Below are positions 12,609 through 23,838 of a stretch of 64,000 nt of DNA, in pieces. Position 1 is the stretch's first letter; each line of letters opens with the position of its first letter. A program made the translations under genes and the position numbers. Below the pieces are notes generated by a model. The model was given only the letters and a program-made list of their open reading frames with translations. It did no database searches and was not told the origin of the DNA. The stretch covers positions 7,812,001 through 7,876,000 of the forward strand of contig JAKZAN010000004.1 in assembly GCA_023053545.1 (NCBI GenBank). Direction: 5' to 3'. The DNA comes from Lepidurus packardi. Taxonomy: Eukaryota > Arthropoda > Branchiopoda > Notostraca > Triopsidae.

Positions 12609-13407
12609 ACTCGTAATTCAGCCATAATCCCATATTTTACATCACGTTGATTGCAGTGTTTATTTAAAGCTCATAAGTAACTACCACGAAGTAGAATAAT
12701 TGAAGCCTGTGTGATTTTTCGTGCATAAATAAAAAAAGATCACGTTTACGTCAATCTTTTCTTGGCTCGCTATCATTGATTACCAATAAACAAAGGACGC
12801 GACCCGAGTGATAAATGTCTTGTGTACCTGTGACCTTACGATCGACCTTTTTCTTCCCTTGACCTCCTGTCTGTGTTCAAAGGGTTGCCCGGGTAACTAC
12901 CCAAACTTCTTATGATGAGCACTTCGTTTACCGGTCAAGGACTTAATTTTAGATTAATAAATATTGCGTAAATGACAGGCATGAAGATACCTTAGCCACT
13001 AATGTCAAGAAATCGAGTAGGAAAAGCAATTCGTATTAAAAAGCAAACTTGAAAAACATTGATAGATCTATTTTTAATATAATTATAAGCACAAATAACC
13101 TTCACTCATAAAAAACAGTATGCAAAAACATATTAGATGCCCCGGGGGAGAAAATAAGGCTGGCTAATAATTACCCTGCGCATATGTTTTATCTAGGCGT
13201 TCCCACAAAGATTTGGGCAGGCTACTATGAACGAGATTATACGAGAATAAGCTGCAGGGAACCTTAATAGCCGGCAGTTAACAAGAGTAATAAGACAAAT
13301 CGTTCTGAGGCAACTACGTGGTGCAAAACACGCGAATTATAGCTCCCACGGCTATTAGTCTTTCCTTGTTGGATCATTCTTCCTCAAGATTCCATGAGAA
13401 AGGCATC
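12609..13407. other. Intergenic: copies 3 to 4
   Basis: Poly(A) signal candidate for copy 3 at 12728-12733; otherwise nothing recognised. A second ATG at 13394 opens a short out-of-frame reading frame ahead of the copy 4 start. Confidence 0.5.
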
Positions 13408-15770
13408 ATGGGTTCCAGATCTGCCATTCCTTGGAGCCTAAAAGGTAAGTACAACAATTTTCCACTGAAAAGGCCGTTAGGTTTGAAATAAAGCTAACTA
13501 CTGCTATCAATGTTAGAGCGTTTTATTTGGATAGTCCTGGTACTATTCATTCCAACCGTTAGCTCCGACTGCTTGTTCAGTGACAAACAAGATCTTTTTC
13601 GTGTAAGCAATATGGCAAAACTGGTATGGAGAAATACGACTATACTCAACAAATTTAATACGACCATAAAAAACAACGTTACTGCTGCTAATAAAACTTT
13701 GCAAGTCATGTCCAACTTCACATACGATATAAACCAGGTTTTATTCTACAAACTCGCCCTTAATCAGTCGTTACTAAATTTCGTCCTCATGGGTGGCTTA
13801 ACAAGCATTGATTGGGCTAACCAAACTGCAAGTATTTTTAACAAACTAAAGAAATATAAGCAATGCTGATAAAACTTTGGGATGCTATAGACTCACCCCT
13901 TTCAAGCGATCTAGTTACGTACATCATGACGGGATTTGTTCTACCGTTGCACCGAGCACTACAAACAACAGCTAATCTTTACAGGTTGTCGTATGGGATC
14001 TTTAGACCTTCGATAGTTGACTATTACTACACTGGAGTTGACACGGATTTGTTATCATACAGTTATAATTATTATTTATATCAAAGTTGCAAAGCAGGTA
14101 CGTCAAGAGTTTAATCTTCCGGAGTGGAAATACGTGTCGTTCATTAGGAAGCCGTTACACCATGAATTTTACCCTTAACCTAACATGGGTTGATGAATTG
14201 AGTTACAGAAACACGACGGTGTTCGGCGAATTGGCAACAATACTGGACGCCACAGTAAAACGATCTGCAAAATCTCTCTCTCATATGTATTAAGCGTGTA
14301 ATAATTTAGATTGATAAGTACTTCCGTCTTGCACCTTCTCCTTTTTGCTGGAACTTCGTCAGATGCAACCTGTGGAATCTCTGGCAGAATGAAACGAATT
14401 TTGTCTCTGCGACTACTGAGCTTTACTTTAATAGTGGCCTTAACCTGACCTCTAACATTAATCAATACCTAGCTTCATTGACCCTCCGGCAGCCAAATAT
14501 CATGTACAACAGCCTCCTAATAGAGCTGTACAACCTATCTATTTACACAAGTAGGACGAGTTACCGAAGACAAGAAAATAAATACTAAAACTTAATATAT
14601 TCGGCGTCTTCATAGACCTTACAGAGGTTCCTGTGCAGAACACCACAACCGCAACGCTATATTCGCTAACTGGATCTACAGTAAATCTCTCGCAATTAAC
14701 GTCAGCGGAAACAACTAGCCAATTTGAGACTCTCGTGCAGTTTAGTAGTCTTTCAAGTTTGTCATCGACAGAATTGTTAAACTACAGCTTACCCTCTACC
14801 GACATACTTCACGGTTCTACTTCGAATACTACAGTCTCGGTGTCAATTGTTACTGATACTTTCTCGACAACTACTAGCTCGTCTGCCAGTATGCAATCTA
14901 CTTCATCTGATCCTCAAATTAGCGAAGGATCTAGTAACTCCACATTCAGTGCAAGTACAGCAACGCCAGTAAGTACCGCCAGTAACTCTTCTTCAGCCAG
15001 CGAGTCGTTTGGTATTTGGGATACATCTTCATCCACACTTCAAGTTGAGACAAGTACAGCTTCTTTGCCAACTTCACCACGGTCAACTGCGTATATCGTA
15101 AGTTTCCCAATCGTCTTTTTCGATCTTCTTCTAAAGAAGAGCTAATGATTAGCACTACAGATTAAAACCAACTTTAGCACGAACACGGCAAATTCAGAAC
15201 CGGTAACATCGACCATAAAGACCACCGTACATGCTGCAACATCCTCGGGTAAGTTAAACGTAACGAGCTCTAGGCCTGAAACAAGTAGTTTTACTGCTCC
15301 GAGGTCGTCAAAAGATAACTACTTTACCTTTTACGATAGCGATTCTACCCTTTAAATCGCCTGCTAACGAAACCACCAGTCAGTCTCCCTCGGTGGGGAG
15401 CGAAACCTTCGATCCGGACCCTTTGTTTAAAGCTGAAGTCCCCGTCGTTACCAAAATATATAATGGTAGGTAGTTACGACAGTGATTACCTACGCTACCT
15501 TCAAGTTTATTACCAAAAATCCATACTTTTCTAAGACAAGAATTTGATTCGCGCTCAAGTGCAGCCTATGTCTTCAATAACCAAACAGCCTTACGTGTAC
15601 TTCATAACAATTCCCGTAGCTATAGGTAAGCCAGAAGAGGAAATGGAATATTCCAGAAATTAATCGAATTTTTAAAAGGAATAATTGCTCTGTCCTTTGT
15701 CTGCCTTTTTATCCTGCAACTCGATTGCCCCCGAACTTGGCAAGCTACTGCTGAACCCCTTCTTCCTTAA
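13408..15770 (+). CDS. Array copy 4: mucin-like type I membrane protein
   Basis: Ten exons: 13408-13444, 13517-13831, 13891-14097, 14148-14254, 14310-14550, 14616-15097, 15161-15248, 15340-15465, 15536-15625, 15679-15770; 594 codons plus TAA. First copy from the left with the full signature: signal WIVLVLFIPTVSS, then D-C-L-F, LVWRNTTILN, the exon-2 end GGLTSIDWANQT, SYGIFRPS in exon 3, a 107-nt exon 4 ending ILDAT, and I-D-K-Y-F with F-V-R-C-N in exon 5. The Ser/Thr stalk is cut by two introns; the one at 15249-15339 has a competing acceptor after 15288, so about 17 stalk residues are uncertain. FDPDPLFKAEVPVVTKIYNG ends exon 8. The membrane exon reads GIIALSFVCLFILQLDC, and the tail lacks the W and the Lys cluster seen in neighbours. 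An out-of-frame ATG lies 14 bp upstream of the start. Confidence 0.82.
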
Positions 15771-16666
15771 GCACTTTCAAACGTGTTTATTGGTGCTTTG
15801 TAAATCAATAACGAAAAATTTAACACTGAATTTCATATGGCTGATTATACTGTTAATGTAAAATGCACGCCTGGGTATTTACTTCTCCTGTCGCTTTTGT
15901 AGTTCATTAGTTAGTCCAAATACGCAATATATCTGTTCAAACTGTTCAAACACACTGTACCTTCTTAGTGAGTTTAGTCAGGATCTTAGCGTGTGTGGCC
16001 TGATTGGACAACAATCACTGGCGCAACAATGAAATGCAAGGGAATAAAAGGAGTAGTGCACTTTCAACCAGTATTCAAGGATAATGTACCTCGCTGGCAC
16101 TAACCGTAGCTCCACATCTTTACTTACACTAGCAGTTCCGAAGTCGTAAACTGATGATGAAGAATACTTTTTTGTTAGACATTTAGTGACTACCCTAATC
16201 GGCGCTTTGTATTGCTTGCCCTGAAAAGCTCGGTCGTCCTGCGCTGGGCTTTTCTCAGACTCACTTATAGTTAGGCCGCCTTTGGAAAACATTTGCAAAG
16301 TCTCGGTTCACTTCAAACCTAATCTTGTGTCCGGAAGGTTTGTAAGTCTGAAACATGGATTCACACTTGAAAATGGATACTTATTTAAAAAAAGGTACGA
16401 AGGATTTAAATTTTTAAGACAGAATGGCAGTTTGCTTCTATGTGGAACTCGCCATATAATACAAAAGCAAGAAAACGAAATCACGGTGTATTTAAAAAAA
16501 AAAACTCCCAACAAAGAGACTTGTTTGAAACAACAACGTATATAAAATTGCATAGATAGGTTTTTCTAAATTTTCAAAGCAAAATGTTTTTTTTTTATAT
16601 ATATAAACTTGTACAATAATGCAAAGGATACTAAGGTAAATCTTGCGTATTTGGCATACAGATCGT
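15771..16666. promoter_or_regulatory. Intergenic with candidate TATA box for copy 5
   Basis: A TATATATATAAA tract at 16596-16607 sits about 60 bp before the chosen ATG of copy 5. An A/T-rich 240-bp open stretch near 16282-16545 resembles no family member and was not called. Confidence 0.35.
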
Positions 16667-18968
16667 ATGTGTATGGTGCTGATGCTCATACTGATAACCT
16701 ACTCCGACGTGGCCTCTTGTAATTGCCTGTTCGGAAGAGCGAACATAACTGCACTGGCCTTGCGGAATACTACCATCCTTAACCTCATGAACGATACTTT
16801 GTTCAGCTTAACAGAGAATGCTACTGCTTCAATCCTTGCTGTTTCTAACTTTGATCTGTTTTCATCCATAAAAAGGAATCCAAATAGTACCTACGCTACC
16901 TACCTTGCCTTTGCAAGTGAAGGGAGATTACACTTGATTGACTGGACGGCATCAACAAAAGGTACTAATCCCCCCTTAATATTTAGTTAAAAATTTGATA
17001 AACTATTAAACAGGCAAAACATCAAACGCGACATCTGTCGTTGGAATGGAACTAATACCTTACATCAAAAGTGTTTTCGTCGATAAAGTTCACAACAGCC
17101 TTCAGCAGATAGCCGATAGTTACAGTTTGTCATACAAAATATTCAGACCTTACGAAAGTAATTTCGGTTTCATGGGATACAATTCTAGCCCATTATACAC
17201 CGCATCGCCAACAGTGACGACTTCTGTTTCAAATCTTGTCAAGGGCTGTTTTGCAAGTAAAGGTTTTCAAAACATGTGCCCAAACTTTATGATTAGTTAC
17301 ACTTTATTATACAGGAAAAGTATTTCTTTGGAGGCTTTCTCTTAATGTAAAGGTTACGGACTACTTGAACGAACCCCAAGGCCCTGAATTCGCCAGCTTT
17401 GCTACGACGATAGAACAAGCGGTAAGCTCTCTAAAAGTGTAATAAGGTCACCTCAATTAAACTAAATTTGCATTACATCTTTAATATCAGTTTGATGACT
17501 TTTACCGGCTGAGGGCGACGGCTTTTGCCAACGATTTTGTGAGAGTTAGTGTACTGTCGACTACTGTAACCTTTCCGGCAACATTGCTCCCGGGAACTGT
17601 TATTTGTAAAATGGAAGTCTACTTCCTCAATGCAACATACAGCAGCAGTTATGTCGAAGAGTACACGCTACTTAATTATATATCGGTTGCCCCAACATTG
17701 TACTATACAAATGCTGGAACCAAAGTATCCATTACTTTCGACACAAGCAACCTTTATACGTACATTTTAGTCGGTAATTGAAAAACAAAATATTCACTTC
17801 ATCAAAGAGCGTACTAAAACGATTCTCCCAGCTTATTTGATTAATGACCTTAGCACCACAACACCTTTGACTTCAAAAGCAACACCTCCGACTTTAATAA
17901 CAACACTTGCTACAATGGATAAGATGAGCAGTTTCAATGCTACAGTCATAGCCTTGTCCAGCAGGTAAAATTCCTATGTCTGTAATCAATCTTAGCACTT
18001 CTGTTATAGCACCTCACCGCTGGGTGCAACAACAGCAACCTCATCACATACTCAGTCAACTTTATATACTGAACCGCCTACAAACTTTAGGTCTGCCCGA
18101 ACTAATACAAATGCTACCGATTTGACAACTTCTCTTGAAACAACTTTTCCATCAGCTAAGTTAATTTTCAATACAACTGTTGTCAACGGTGGCGTAACAA
18201 ACAGGAGTACGCTGTACGACCAAACCACTGTAGTGAATACAACTGCAGCCTCAACCCTTGTTAATACAAACCCGTTAACTACGGTACCCCTAACCACACA
18301 AACCACTACAGTAGCAAGTGTACCACCTTCTACGCCTACACCTACGAGTTCAGATGTACTCAGCACAGAAAGCTCCAGTTCATCATCATTAAGCTTTTTG
18401 TCAACGATAGGGGGCAGTCTTGACCCAACAAATGCGAGTACACTACTCGAAAACGAAACTACCATGGAACCGTCTGGCAATATGATCACGGCATCTCCTA
18501 TGTTATTTAGTATACTAACTAATGCCACAATGAGCCCGAACGGCAATTCCAGTACTGCGCATAGTGACATGCAAACTGTTACAATAGCTACCAGAGGAGG
18601 GAATGGGTCTCGCCCAACTACATTTGATTCCGACCCGTTTTTCAAAGCGCAAGTCCCTGTTGTTTCCAAGGTCTACAACGGTAATGAAAAGGAATTCAAC
18701 TCAGCAATACTCTTAAGCATAATACGCAATGTATAAAAATCTAGACAAAATCTTGCTTACACGGATGATATGGATCTGGACCTCATTCTCTCACGAACCT
18801 ACTTTTTATACTATTACCATTCCTGCAGCAATAGGTAATCCCACTTTCTAACTTAATTGCAACATACAATGATAAAAAAATAATTTTCACTTAGGTATGA
18901 TTATCGCTGTAGTGTGTTGCCTTTGCCTCTTGCAAATAGATTGCCTGGGTAAGCCCATAAAGATATAA
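16667..18968 (+). CDS. Array copy 5: mucin-like type I membrane protein
   Basis: Exons 16667-16961, 17014-17256, 17315-17421, 17491-17773, 17832-17964, 18010-18680, 18745-18834, 18895-18968; 631 codons plus TAA. The ATG at 16667 (MCMVLMLILITYS, a good signal peptide) was taken; a separate upstream first exon as in other copies is possible because a CAG lies just before it at 16659-16661. S-C-N-C-L-F-G opens the ectodomain, ALRNTTILNLMNDTLF follows, SYKIFRP replaces SYGIFRP, FLWRLSLN opens the 107-nt exon, FDDFYRL and NDFVRVSVLS are in exon 5, with KMEVYFLNATY. The stalk (about residues 310-570) is Thr/Ser/Asn-rich. Motif FDSDPFFKAQVPVVSKVYNG. The membrane exon is GMIIAVVCCLCLLQIDC with a short basic tail. 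Confidence 0.82.
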
Positions 18969-19507
18969 TGAACGAAACTACTCTAAATAGACGGTTTCTG
19001 CTAAATTGGAAGTTTGCCGAACAAAAACATAGGAGTGAAAGTGTGTCCATGCACTGTTTTACACTATTCGTGCTGTACTGTCTTCAATATAAGCGTTATT
19101 TGTCTGCGCCAACTGAAGTAAATCGTCGTAAATAGTCCGTACTGATTTATCTGCTGTCTTTTTAACGAAGACGAGCTTTAACAAACTCACATAAATTATC
19201 CTACTATAACTGAAGAGACAAAGAATATAAATAAGGCGATGTATAAAGCCCTTGCTTGAAGGTACGCAGATAAAAAAAAAGTTACCAACGGTAATCTGGC
19301 GGCGTATGGATCACGACTAATCAATGAAACATACGTTAACCACTGACGGCTCCCAATAGCGTTTAAAAACCAAAAGAGGAAGGTCTGGCTTTATCACCAT
19401 TCGCACACGAAAGTCTTCGTGATGTTTGGGTCAATACCAATGAAAGCCACAATATGTCACATGACTTGGCCTAGTGTATTTAGACAAATTCTGAGGGAGA
19501 ATTTCGG
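18969..19507. other. Intergenic: copies 5 to 6
   Basis: A TATAAATA lies at 19226-19233, too far upstream of the next ATG to assign with confidence. No exon recognised. Confidence 0.4.
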
Positions 19508-19540
19508 CATTCTATCGTGAGATCTTGACTGACAACAATC
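19508..19540 (+). promoter_or_regulatory. Conserved upstream block, copy 6
   Basis: CATTCTATCGTGAG followed by a tract of the form ttgactgacaacaatc, starting 41 bp before the ATG. The same block precedes copies 7 and 8 and, decayed, the 22.3-kb pseudogene. It may be the transcription start region or 5' UTR; which cannot be told here. Confidence 0.55.
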
Positions 19541-19548
19541 TGTTAGTC

Positions 19549-21748
19549 ATGGTTACCTCGGTTTCTTTCTTACGAGGTACATTCTATCAACTCTAACACC
19601 ATAAGTTTCCAGAACTACATACAAATATCCAAAAACAGGTGCAAGAGGTCTTTCGTTCCTAACTATGGTGTTAACCATCCCGCAACAATTCTACTGTGGA
19701 TGCGTATTTGGAGCAGCCAACTCACGAGACCTGCTAATCCGAGACAAACTAGTCCTCGAAGAGATGAACAACACACTGGTTCCGATTTTCCAAGATGCCG
19801 CTACGAGCCTACTCATCCTATCTACTTTCGACCTAATAACAGATATGGAAAATCGGCACAATGTAACAGCTGTGAATTTGTTGCATTTCGTGAGTTTTGG
19901 TGGATTGTTGTCAATCGATTGGGCTGCTGAAACAAACGGCAAGTTTTATTTCGCATTTCTTTCAACGGTTAGCTCTGAAAGGTTTATTTAGGCTTTGGTA
20001 CAACTGTTTCGCTATCTGACATTATTATAAACCTATTTGTCAATCCCGCACATAGCGTATTACAAAGTATTTCTGTGAAGTACAGCTTCTCATACGGAAT
20101 CTTTCGACCTAACCTGACCCAATTCAATTTTGCTGGTCTTAGCGTCTTTAATAACATCTCAGTCTTGGACCCAACCTGTCAAGCAAGTAGGTTTTTCCAT
20201 GAGGATCATACAAATTGTGATGATCCTGGAAATTCCTCAAAATCTAGGAATCCAACTCAACCTTACCCTCCCGGTGAATTTGACGTACTCTCCGGCGTTA
20301 GGCAATACGAGCAGTAATGAATTTGCAATTTTTGCCGCAATGGTTGAAGACTCGGTAATGCTTTCTATGCAATATTAACTTGCATTAGAAGGTTACTCTA
20401 TAATGTCGTTTTATGGTAGTTCGATTCGTTTCTAAGAGGCGCGACATCACCATTTACTAACGATTTCATAAGACTTAATGTACGAAATGTCACTGTTGGT
20501 GGAATACTAGTACATTTTACTATGGAATTTTACTTTTTCAACGAATCCCGGATTTCGTCTGAACTTAAGGCCTACTTCACAAATTACATAGGCTTGCTAC
20601 CAGATTTGACCTACAACAACGGTACAACAAAGATTGCCGTAGGACTGCAACCAAAGAACGCTAATGTGGGTGGTGGTAAGTGCCCATTCCAAGCTTAGAA
20701 TATACTTTCTAACTTCGCCTAAAACAGAAATACTTTCCCCGCCGGCTTTTATAACAACCACCAGTCTTATATTACAAGCCACTAGGAGTACAACTATGGG
20801 AAGCTCAACTGGAAGTACTTCAAGTACTAACCAACCAAGTAGCTCCAGTCTAAACGCCAACCTCCATACACAAATCCCATCCACGTCATTATCAAGCAGT
20901 TTCCTACCATCAAACTTTCTAACTACTCCAATCCCTCTCGTTTCGGCAAATTCTGTCCCTTCTGGGGTCCTCAACGTGACTCTCTCTCCGGCATTAGCTT
21001 ATTTAAATACAAGTACCCCTCAGACTACCAACAATGTATCTGCATCTTCGAATCTAAGCACCAATGATTTACCTGCTACAAGCTTACCTAACACTCCCGG
21101 AAACTTAAATATAGTCCTAACTCAGACTACCAATTCTTTTACCACAAGCTTCCCTCCGAAAACAGAGAATTTGACCACAGTCTTACTTAATAGTACCCGT
21201 CCGTTAACCTCAGGAGTCGCCCAAAGTACTGCTGCTTTAATAAATAGCATCAATTATACTTCCAGTACGGACATTAGTCAAAACACCAGTTATTTAGTCA
21301 CCGGATTACCTCAGACAAGCAATACTTCAAAGATAGACAACCTACGCAGCACCTCGGTTCCGCAGGCTGAACTCGCAAGCACTACCAAAGTAACGAATAC
21401 TAATGGAAGTATCACTTTTGATTCTGACCCTTGGTTCAGGGCCGTGGTCCCAGTGGTTACCAAAATTTACAATGGTAATATAATTGCAACTTTAATATCT
21501 TAGACCTAATAGAAATTATGCTGAAACAGATGACGTTTTGATCAGGGACCAAGTTGCGCCTTCGACTCCATTACTAGGGAAGTCCATGCTATACAGTGTC
21601 ACCATACCCACCGCCGTCGGTGAGTGTCGGGTACATAATAAATGGCGATATTTTAATTCATAACGATTTCGAAGGTATGATTGGGGCTTCGATGGCCTGT
21701 TTTTTGTGCTTACAAACGGAATGGTTAGCGAAACTCGAGAAGATTTGA
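19549..21748 (+). CDS. Array copy 6: mucin-like type I membrane protein
   Basis: Exons 19549-19576 (28 nt), 19639-19938, 19992-20186, 20248-20354, 20420-20675, 20728-21474, 21530-21619, 21675-21748; 598 codons plus TGA. The signal peptide is split by the phase-1 intron after MVTSVSFLR. Intron 2 starts with GC (aacg|gcaag), not GT; no GT in the right phase is available and reading through hits a stop. Signatures: CGCVFGAAN, MNNTL, GGLLSIDWAAETN, FSYGIFRPNLTQF, SSNEFAIFAAMVEDS, FDSFLRG, NDFIRLNV, TMEFYFFNESR. One uninterrupted stalk exon of 747 nt, Thr/Ser/Asn-rich. Motif FDSDPWFRAVVPVVTKIYNG. Then DDVLIRDQVAPSTPLLGK and LYSVTIPTAVG, and a membrane exon GMIGASMACFLCLQTEWLAK with tail LEKI. Confidence 0.86.
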
Positions 21749-22280
21749 GCTCATCCTTCCCACTGTTTGAGCATTAACATGATCGTTAGCCTCGCAATCT
21801 GTGTGTACTTACTGTGGTCGCGTGATCCTCGTCAATCCTTCTTTCATTGTGTATTTTTTTGCTACTTTGTAAATACACAAAAATTAAATACAGCAGACAA
21901 CCCATTTTTTTCTCGCTAGTCTTCAATTTCTTTTTTGTTAGGACACAGGCATTAGTTTCTTCCCAATCGGCCCATATGTTGACTGATACAGATATCGAAT
22001 TATCGTGCGCGCTTAATAGCGGAAGGAAAATAAGCTGGTGTCATCAAATGTCTATAACTTACACTGCCTACGCTATACAGCTAAAACCTCCTTAAGTGGA
22101 GAACATTAAGAAGCCCAGGGCCATACTGTCAATAACTCGCTCATCAAGGTAAACGGTTCAGCCATAGCACGAATTAAGAGGACTCGTAAGTAAGCGAGTT
22201 AGGGTAAGTTATGAGATAGACTTGTAGGTAGGGTAACGGATTCCATCCCGAGGTACCGAGCTACAACCATCACTATAACC
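21749..22280. other. Intergenic: copy 6 to pseudogene
   Basis: A decayed form of the conserved upstream block is visible at about 22240-22273 (ggattccatcccgagg). No exon recognised. Confidence 0.45.
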
Positions 22281-23137
22281 ATGGTTCTGTCGTTTTCATC
22301 CGTTCAAGGTACTATATAGTGTACCTTACTTTCTAAAACTTTACACTTTCTGATCGAACTTTAATTTTATTAATGAGGTTATAACTAACGTTTAGTCGTC
22401 AGGCGTGAGAATATTTTTGTTCTTGATCTTCGCGCTCGTCATCCCAAAACAGTGCATCTGTGGATGTGTATTTGTTGCAAATAACACAAGAGAACTACTC
22501 TTTAAAAACAATACAATCATCGAAGAAATGAACGGAACCTTGTTTCAACTTTTGCAGACTGCTACTTAGAACATACTTGCCTTTTCTAATATCAACCTTT
22601 CAGCGAGTTTGGAAAATCGGTACAGTATAAACCAGACAAATTTTCTGCGTTTTGTAAAGTTTTGCGAAATTGCTGCCAATTAACTGGGTTGCCGGGTACT
22701 TCAAACAACCTCGGCTTCTTTCAGAGCACATCTCAGGTTTTGTCGAAACATGTCATGAAAGCTATTAATTTCAAAGGAAACTCCACTTTTGATCCCGACC
22801 CTTGGTTCCAGGCTGTTGTGCCCGTTGTTACCAAGGTGCACAATGGCAAGAGGATTTTGACAATTTTTCTCACTTAAATCTAATAAGCATAACTCTTAAA
22901 ACTCAGATAGATAGAATCTTATTCAATGGAAAAATTGAGACTCTGCCTCCACTGTTCCAAAAATCTGTATTCTTCAGTATCAACGTTCCTGCCGCCTTTG
23001 GTTAGTTACGGAAAAGTTATCAACACAATATGCTTCGGCTGCTAATTATTTAAAAAAAATAATTTTAAAGGCATTCTGGCTATTATGCGTGAATGTTATG
23101 TTTGCGAAGCGAATGGTTGACCAAACTTCCGAAATAG
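22281..23137 (+). pseudogene. Collapsed array pseudogene (between copies 6 and 7)
   Basis: Keeps a 28-nt first exon (22281-22308), the acceptor at 22402, a signal segment (VRIFLFLIFALVIP) and CGCVFVANNTRELLF with a second exon like copies 6-8, but has an in-frame TAG at 22567-22569. After about 22690 it jumps directly to the end of a stalk (NNLGFFQSTSQ, matching EFGFFQSTSAP in copy 8) and a FDPDPWFQAVVPVVTKVHNG exon, so ectodomain exons 3-5 and most of the stalk are deleted. The ITIP-type exon (about 22911-23002) is open, but the last membrane exon carries a frameshift within the LCLRSEWLTKL region. Stop codon, deletion and frameshift together make a functional product unlikely. Confidence 0.85.
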
Positions 23138-23798
23138 TAAAACTACATGCGTCTATTACTATCACATAAAACTGTGTCACTTCTTCAATCTGTATGTAAA
23201 TACCTAAGGTATAGTAAACCTTAGTTGTCACTTAAATTACTGCTTATTAAAAATACACGCGATTAAACGAAGAAATTTGCTTTCGGATACAAGTATTTTA
23301 ATCTGACAACTTTTAACGGTCAAGAGGACAAACGATTATCGTTCAGATAAATGTGTCTGTCAATTCTTCCTGCTATTCGGCCAAAATGTAATAGTCTTGT
23401 AATAGTCCTCACCCTATTTCCTGTCCTGGGATCATTTTACAGACGAAAGTGGGGTACCAAATCAAGTGCTACCCTATACTGTATTGTATAGCCATAAACA
23501 CCGCCGATAACGATGAGCAAACGACAGTTTTATGTCAGTGTATAAAAAGGCTACAGTTTAGCTCCAGGAGTTACCTTTTGCTTTTATATGGGGGAGATCG
23601 AAACTAAACGGGTGTCATCAATACCCAATTTGCTTCACCTTTAGCCAGGACCCTTTAATACGAAGCAAGAATAAAGGAGGGACTTTCTGTAAGCACATCA
23701 GTCCCGGTTATGTTTTCGGACCCGAGAAGAAAATTATGGCACAGTTGGTGACATGTCACGGGTAGTAATATTAAGGCAATTCAAGGTAAAATTGGGTG
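23138..23798. other. Intergenic: pseudogene to copy 7
   Basis: A TATAAAAA is at 23541-23548. No exon recognised. Confidence 0.4.
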
Positions 23799-23830
23799 CA
23801 TTCCATCGTGAGAACCCGACTAATAACAAC
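23799..23830 (+). promoter_or_regulatory. Conserved upstream block, copy 7
   Basis: CATTCCATCGTGAGAACC followed by cgactaataacaac, starting 40 bp before the ATG, the same distance as in copies 6 and 8. Confidence 0.55.
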
Positions 23831-23838
23831 CAAAAAAC

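Noticed and set aside
16282..16545. Open frame rich in Lys/Phe upstream of copy 5
   Set aside because: Starts without ATG, no similarity to the array family, lies in low-complexity A/T sequence.
18052..18669. Long minus-strand open frame rich in Val, opposite the copy 5 stalk (similar ones opposite other stalks)
   Set aside because: Antisense shadow of Thr/Ser codons; stop-poor by composition and without splice context.
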